DNA from: Budorcas taxicolor
Lineage: Eukaryota; Chordata; Mammalia; Artiodactyla; Bovidae
DNA: 64,000 nt
Reading direction: 5' to 3'
Assembly (NCBI RefSeq): GCF_023091745.1
Contig: NC_068926.1
Coordinates: 51,794,001-51,858,000 of the forward strand
Shown here: positions 57,971-64,000 of the stretch, in pieces
Layout of the letters: each line of letters starts with the position of its first letter
Position numbering within the stretch: the first letter of the stretch is position 1
Notes under the pieces: generated by a model
The model's database searches: none
What the model was told of the DNA's origin: nothing
The model's input: the letters and a program-made list of their open reading frames with translations, nothing else
Translations under genes and position numbers: made by a program

Positions 57971-58939
57971 CAAACATGTGGCTACATTATTGAAAGTATC
58001 TATTGGTAAAGTGAGCCCTGAAAGAGTGCCATGAATGGAGGATTATTATTAACCCCACGGAGGAAGCATGAGGTCAAATATGAGAGGAAAACAAAGGTCA
58101 TTGTACAAATAGAAAAAGGGACACAAGAAAATAGTGTCAAGGTCAAGGACAGGAAGAATGAGAAAATACTGAATTGCATCCCCTTCTCTGGAAAATCCAC
58201 ATGAATATAAAATGCAGTGATTGTTTTCTTTCCCCAATTCCTCCTTCTCCCCTCCCACAGCTGACAGATAATCTATGAAATACAGTGGCCCTTCCTCTTA
58301 TGTTACCTTTCTTTGTTTTTATTTATTTCTACTGGGATAATGGCTCATACTGATGGCTTATTTATCTAAACTGAGCCAAATTCTGTTGCAAAGACAAACC
58401 TTAAATTACCTGCACAGCACCTGCCTCCCTTGCCTCGTTCCCACGCGCATCAGCTTCATCCGGATCTCAGCGTTGCTTGTTTGTTTTAAATGCCAGACCT
58501 TCTTAATAGATCAGTGTTTTGTGTGGAGTTCTTCTTCTTCCCCTGGAACTCAATGAGCAACCTACTAAAGAACTGGAATATAGAATTCTAAGAATTCTCC
58601 TGATCCCTGACACAATAAAGAATCATTGTGAGTAGGAAGAGCTTCATGGGAGATGCCCTAAATGCCATCAGTAAAAGTGCTTCATTTATTCTACACAGCA
58701 CAGGAAGCTCACAGAAAGGACACTTCTGAAGACGCGGATGATCTATCTTGGACCTGTCAGCTCAGTAGACAGACAGTCAAGAGGTCAAGCAACCACAGGT
58801 GGACATGCTGCCCCAGTCAAAAAGGTTCTAGGGAATGAAGAGCTAGGTAAATGCCTTTTTTAAAAAGAATAAGTTTATCTTCTTTTAAAACTATTTGAAC
58901 TCACCTGAATGCAAAGGAAGTCCAAAAGGGAGAGGATTT
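57971..58939. other. CCDC92 intron, no gene seen
   Basis: No recognisable feature. Confidence 0.4.
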
Positions 58940-59262
58940 GTGTAAATGTATGGCTGATATTTTGCTGTACGGGAGAAACTGGGCTTCCCAGGTGGCACCA
59001 GTGATAAAGAACCCGCCTGCCACTGCAGGAGATGCGTGAGAGATGTGGGTTCGACCCCTTGGTCAGGAAGTTCCTCTCGGGGAGGAGCACAGCAACCTAC
59101 CCTAGTATTCTTACTTCAAGAATCCCATGGATAGCAGAGCCTGCTGGGCTATGGTATACAGGGTCAAAAAGAGTCTGAAGCGACTTTGCACACGTGGTAG
59201 AAATGTACACAACATTGTAAAGCAACTATATGCCAATAAAAAATAATTTAAAAAAAAGAAAA
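58940..59262 (+). repeat. L1 3' end split by a SINE
   Basis: GTAAATGTATGGCTGATATT (before the SINE) and ACAACATTGTAAAGCAACTA with an A-rich tail (after it) are the two halves of one ruminant L1 3' end. Confidence 0.75.
58981..59196 (+). mobile_element. Bov-tA SINE nested in an L1 3' end
   Basis: GGGCTTCCCAGGTGGCACCAG to AAAGAGTCTGAAGCGAC. GAGAAACT before it and TAGAAATG after it are a probable worn TSD. Confidence 0.9.
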
Positions 59263-59529
59263 AAAATTCAAAAAAGGGTGTTTAAGGGAAAAAGCCCCAT
59301 AAAAATATTTTATTAGTGACCACCAGAGGATATGTAATTACTGAAACTAAATGGTTGGCCCTGGTGCCTTTAGTCACTGACTTGACTATTGTTGGACTGT
59401 TTTAATGATTTCAGAGATCTTTACTATCCTTTAAACTTGCTGGAAATAACCCATGTAGGCCCATTTTGTAGAAGGGCAAGCTGGGAGGTGACTTGATTTT
59501 GCATGATTGCTTAGCTCAATTATAATGCT

Positions 59530-59616
59530 GTCCCGTATGACACAGAGGACAGTGGAGCCTGGCATGCCAGAGTCCATGGGGTTTCAGAGAGTTGGACATG
59601 ACTGAACAACAACAAA
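59530..59616 (+). mobile_element. Bov-A SINE 3' fragment
   Basis: GACACAGAGGACAGTGGAGC, AGTCCATGGGGTTTCAGAG and GTTGGACATGACTGAACAAC. Confidence 0.8.
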
Positions 59617-59665
59617 GGACGACAGGACTGGGAATGGACAGAGCTTTCTAGAATAGCACAAGGAT

Positions 59666-61057
59666 TGTTGTTGTTGAGTTGCTAAGTTGTATCTGACACT
59701 TTGCGATCCCATGGACTGCAGCACAACGGGCTTCCCTGTCCTTCACCATCTCCCTGAGTTTGCTCAAACTCGTGTCCATCCAACCATCTCATCCTCTGTC
59801 ATCCCTTTTTCCTCTTTCCCTCAGTCTTTCCCAGCATCAGGGTATTTGCCAGTGAGTTGGCACTTCACATCAGGTGGCCAGACTATTAGAGCTTCCACCT
59901 CAGCAACAGTCCTTCCAATGAATATTAAGGGTTGATTCCCTTTAGGATTGACTGGTTTGATCTCTTTGAGAGTTTCCAAGGGACTCTCAAGAGTCTTCGC
60001 CAGCACCACATTTCAAAAGGATCAATTCTTCAGTGCTCTGTCTTCGTTATGGTCCAACTCTCACATCCATACATGACTACTGGAAAAAACATAGCTTTGA
60101 CTAGACAGACCTTTGTTGGCAAAGTGTGATGTCTCTGCTTTTTAATATGCTGTCTAGGTTGGTCATAGCTTTTCTTCCAAGGAACAAGCATCTTTTAATT
60201 TCATGGCTGCAGTCACTGTCCACAGTGATTCTGGAGCCCAAGAAAATAAAATCTGTCACTGTTTCCACTTTTTCCCCATCTATTTGCCAGGAAGTGATGG
60301 GACTGGACGCCATGACCTTAGTTTTCTGAATGTTGAGTTTTAAGCCAACTTTTTCACTCTCCTCTTTCACTTTCATCAAGAGGCTTTTTAGCTCCTCTTC
60401 ACTTTCTGCCATAAGGGTGGTGTCATCTGCATATCTGAGGTTATTGATTGATATTTCACCTGGTAATCTTGATTCCAGCTTGTGCTTCATCCAGCTCAGT
60501 GTTTCTCATGATGTACTCTGCATATAAGTTAAATAAGCAGGGTGACAATATACAGCCTTGATGTACTCCTTTTCTGTTGCGGAACCAGTCTGTTGTTCCA
60601 TGTCCAGTTCTAACTGTTGCTTCCTGACCTGCATACAGATTTCTCAAGAGGCAGGTCAGGTGGTCTGATATTCCCATCTCTTGAAGAGTTTTCCACAGTT
60701 TATTGTGATCCACACAGTCAAAGGCTTTGGCATAGTCAATAAAGCAGAAATAGATGTTTTTCTGGAACTCTCTTGCTTTTTCCATGATCCAGCGGATGTT
60801 GGCAATTTGATCTCTGGTTCCTCTGCCTTTTCTAAAACCAGCTTGAATATCCAGTTCACATATTGTTGAAGCCTGGCTTGGATAATGTTGAGCATTATTT
60901 TACTAGCATGTGAGATGAGTGCAATTGTGCGGTAGTTTGAGCATTCTTTGGCATTGCCTTTCTTTGGGATTGGAATGAAAACTGACCTTTTCCAGTCCTG
61001 TGGCCACTGCTGAGCTTTCTGCCACTGGAGTGGTTTTATCTGCATATCTTAGGATAT
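59666..61057 (-). mobile_element. BovB LINE, 5'-truncated, with probable 10-bp TSD
   Basis: The minus strand encodes the reverse transcriptase fingers/palm to the 3' end: WPQDWKRSVFIPIPKKGN, FIDYAKAFDCVDHNKLWK, GVHQGCILSPCLFN and LRYADDTTLMAESEEELKSL. YADD is intact, but the frame shifts near 60780 and 60470 and breaks up below 60100. GCACAAGGAT occurs at 59656-59665 and 61058-61067. About 36 bp next to the right TSD (61021-61057) do not look like BovB and may be filler. Confidence 0.93.
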
Positions 61058-61067
61058 GCACAAGGAT

Positions 61068-62777
61068 AAAGGCTTGTGCTTCTGTGTATCAGTGGTCATC
61101 TTCTTAGATGCCCAGTGAGAGTTTGGCTAAATAGGTTCTATTAGCACTACTGAAACAACTAACTAGTTTACTTTATTGTAAGTAATAAAAGAAAAGTATG
61201 GCTAAATTAAAGTGTATAGAGCTTTGGTTAATGATGCCTTTCTTTCCTTAAAACCTATACTCTTATTAGTCAGGCCCACAAGATAGATAAAAGAAAAGCC
61301 CTATCAGCTAAATCCATTGAAATGGTTCATCTGTTTGGCAAACCACACACAGAGTTTTTTTTAAGCAAGTGTTCACTTGAACACATCTCAGCCTCAGAAA
61401 TACAGTTTAGGATAGTGATCATCAAGCAGTAACATTTAAGAAGTATCTCTTATTTCATTAGTGTGAAAAGACAGTTTGGCATTTGGGTCACCATAGCTTA
61501 GAGAAATCAACCCGCAGACAATTAAAATCTGCAGTAATCACAGTCAGATGTAGAAATGGAACCACTCATCAGATATGACCTGCTAATTTTCCTTTCCATT
61601 TAAAGGCAAATATCACTAGGTAGAACTAGGTGTATGGTGAGCCGTGAGGTTTTATATGTCCCTAGATTGTTGGCTCAACCACAAGCTTGTCAGAAGCTCA
61701 CGAATGGCATCTCTATTAGTTGCAAATGTTTTCTGCTCTAGCTTCTGAAATGAAGCTATTTGGGTCATCCTTGGGGAAAGTCAGCTGGAGGCTGCCCAGA
61801 AAGAGCAGGAGGAGGACAGGAACGGCCGAGTGGCGCCATCACAGCCCCACCAGCCTTGGCCACCTCCTTCCTTAGAAGCACCTTCCCTGAAACAAGAAGC
61901 ACTGAGCTGTGTGCTGACGTGATGCCCCGAGGGCAGCCCCTCCTGGCTGGGGTCGGGGGGGCGATGGGGTGCTGGTGCCCCTGCCTCCTGGAGTGGGGTC
62001 TGCCGTAGTGGGTGAAGTCACCCAGTGTTCCAGGAGGCCCCAGGCACTCCTGGAAGGTACCGTGTGGCTTCAGACCATGGGACTGCACGTGCTTGTCTTT
62101 ACCCTGCCTGCGCTGCCCACTCTGAGGGCCTTTTAGACAACCTGAAACACAGACCTGCTTCATTCCTGGGACATTTTCACACAGAAGGGCCAAGCCCCTA
62201 CCGGTGTACCGACACTTGACATATGATTTTTTTATGTAGAAGCCCAACCCGCCCCCCCTTAAACTATGAGCTAATCAGACTGCAGAGAGTCATGGTTCAT
62301 AAATCCATCCTGTAGGCCTCCAGTGACTGCAGACTTCCCAGACGACCAAGTATCGTATTTCCCCACCTAATTGCGGATCCCTCTAATCACATCTATTACA
62401 GCTTTCATGTTAGGCTGTGCATTCTTTCAAGGAGGAAATGGCTGTCAGTGGCTAAAGAACTATTGATGGGCCTTATATTTTATGATGGATAATGTCAGAG
62501 AATTACAGGAAGGTATAACGTGGGGGTGGGGAGGTACTCAAGGGCTCATCACAATCATTTTCTGCATGTCTCAGGGACACTAAATTGTTGCTTTTATAAA
62601 AACTGCCTTCCCATCAATTTTTCTCCGTTCTGGTAAACCCAAGACTACCCTGAAACAGCATAATTAAAACATATGATACCACTTTGCTAGTAGATAGTTA
62701 GTGGTTATGTTTTTTTAAGAAACACTGCTTTATATTTTTCTCCAACTATAAAGTAATATATTTTCATCATTAAAGAA
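61068..62777. other. CCDC92 intron, no gene seen
   Basis: Mostly unique sequence. A GC-richer patch at 61780-62110 carries overlapping frames without family signatures and few CpGs. Confidence 0.4.
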
Positions 62778-62992
62778 GTTTTATGTGCTCAGTCACATCC
62801 AACTCTTTGCAACCCCATGGACGATAGCCCGCCAGGTTCCTCTGTCCATGGGATTTTCCAGGCAAGAAGAAACTGGAGCAGGTTGCCATTTTCTACTCCA
62901 GAGGATCTCCCTGACTCAGGGATCGAACCCACATCTCTTGCATCTGCTGCATTGGCAAGTGGATTCTTTATCAGTGTGCCACCTGGGAAGCT
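62778..62992 (-). mobile_element. Bov-tA SINE
   Basis: Reverse Bov-tA: GTGCTCAGTCACATCCAACTC, GCCCGCCAGGTTCCTCTGTC and GTGCCACCTGGGAAGC. Confidence 0.92.
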
Positions 62993-63179
62993 TACAGACC
63001 ATCTATTAAAAGATGATACGCACTATCCACCCAGACAGAGAACAGACCTCACAAAATATCTCCACCCAGTTTCCACTCATGTGGACAAGTGCAAATTTAG
63101 TTCAGGTACCACTTTATCACAGTAGACCAGACATAGGTTAAGTACTTTATCTGAGACATCCCCTGGTCACTATGTCTTG

Positions 63180-63290
63180 TAAGTACTGTTATTGTTCCCT
63201 GTGTCATGGGAGGACACAGTAGGGGCAGACAGAGGCTACAGTTAGAACGTGGCTGAGTCTGAATTGGAACCCAAGGTTCTGATTGGTGTG
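63180..63290 (-). repeat. Probable MIR SINE fragment
   Basis: GTACTGTTATTGTTCCCTG, GAGGACACAGTAGGGGCAG and GTCTGAATTGGAACCCAAGG resemble a worn reverse MIR. Confidence 0.45.
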
Positions 63291-64000
63291 CTAAGTTCTC
63301 GACCCCCGTTGTATTAGTTTTTAAAAATATCCCAATTCCTTAAGAATGATTAACAAACAAGAGTTTTTGTTACTTTAAAAAACAGTCGCACCTTTTATTT
63401 TCAGTGTCCTTTTTGCTTCTACTTTTTAATGGTGTCCATTCCTTTTATCAATATTTTTGGAGTGGCTGATGAATGCTTTCGTCTCCTTGAAATGCCGTTC
63501 TTTTTCTTGGTGCCCCAACTCTTGAGGACTCTCAGATAACTTATCAGTTGAATTTCTTAAATAATATGTGCAAGTAGAAATGACAGGGTCGTGCAACTCA
63601 CAACAATGTCTTTATCCAGGATGGTTGTGAACGCAGAATAACGTCAGGATTCACTTCTCAGAGACGGTAAGTTTCCCTTCCTACAAGCAGGTATCCTGGA
63701 TTGAGAGCTGATGGCCTAATTAGCCTTCGACCTTCTTGTAGCTTCTTGTAGAGTCCTACAGATTGATTCAAAGTAGGAAGTAGGTTCTACTGTCCCTTAG
63801 GGTGCCTGGCTCCGCCTGCCTGTCTCTGTTCACTTCCCTGAATGGCTTCTCTCCAGTGAAAATGGAAAAGGCCATCAGAAAACGCCCCATCTGCTTTTAT
63901 GTTTTCCTCTTTGGGAGGAACTTGAATCCTTTGCTAGCTCATTTTCAAACTTAGATGATGTTCAGGAAACATCATACCCTAGTGTGGGACCACGTAAACA
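63291..64000. other. CCDC92 intron, no gene seen
   Basis: No recognisable feature to the end of the window. Confidence 0.4.

Noticed and set aside
807..62992. tRNA genes suggested by A/B-box-like sequences
   Set aside because: Every instance lies in a tRNA-derived SINE head (Bov-tA, BOV-A2 or CHR), without a full cloverleaf gene.
38526..64000. CCDC92 coding exons
   Set aside because: I looked for the conserved N-terminal coiled-coil coding sequence on the plus strand and did not find it. Only intron 1 seems to be in the window.
1..64000. CRISPR arrays, operons, phage or other prokaryotic systems
   Set aside because: No spaced direct-repeat arrays or compact gene clusters. The whole window is vertebrate in character.

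Overview
This window is ruminant nuclear DNA, most likely from a bovid such as cattle, sheep or goat. The evidence is the repeat content: four BovB (RTE-clade) LINE copies, a BOV-A2 dimeric SINE, many Bov-tA/Bov-A SINEs and about a dozen CHR-type tRNA-derived SINEs, over a background of old mammalian MIR, L2 and L1 remnants. There are no prokaryotic features. Only one complete host protein-coding sequence is visible.

That gene is on the minus strand: an intronless nine-finger C2H2 zinc-finger reading frame at 4831-5616. Its length (261 codons) and sequence match what I recall of mammalian ZNF664 (ZFOC1). A strong CpG island lies 31-33 kb upstream, at about 37050-38700. In human, ZNF664 (12q24.31) shares a bidirectional promoter with CCDC92, which runs the other way. 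The layout here fits: candidate ZNF664 5'-UTR splice signals lie on the minus strand at the left of the island, and a consensus splice donor on the plus strand (38525|38526) would close CCDC92's non-coding first exon. I read 5.7-36.9 kb as ZNF664 intron and 38.5-64 kb as CCDC92 intron 1. No CCDC92 coding exon was seen. The island contains NRF1-like, GC-box and YY1-like motifs, and an RFX X-box-like inverted repeat, which is notable because CCDC92 is a centriole/cilium-associated protein.

Layout: 1-4830 is ZNF664 3' UTR and flank with old MIR and L2 pieces and a candidate poly(A) signal. 4831-5705 is the coding exon, preceded by a four-codon upstream ORF in perfect Kozak context. 6-37 kb is intronic, mostly old repeats (L2, MIR, eroded L1) with scattered SINEs. 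37-38.7 kb is the bidirectional promoter. 38.7-42 kb is repeat-poor. 42-63 kb is dense in ruminant insertions, several with target-site duplications (TSDs) readable by eye. The most informative is a BovB at 49868-52155 with an internal inversion of the kind made by twin priming, inside a perfect 12-bp TSD.

I found no undescribed multi-gene system. The items most worth following are the X-box in the shared promoter, the stop-start (AUGA) upstream ORF of ZNF664, the twin-primed BovB, a structured hairpin region near 9.7 kb, and a diverged repeat pair at about 42.1 and 49.6 kb.
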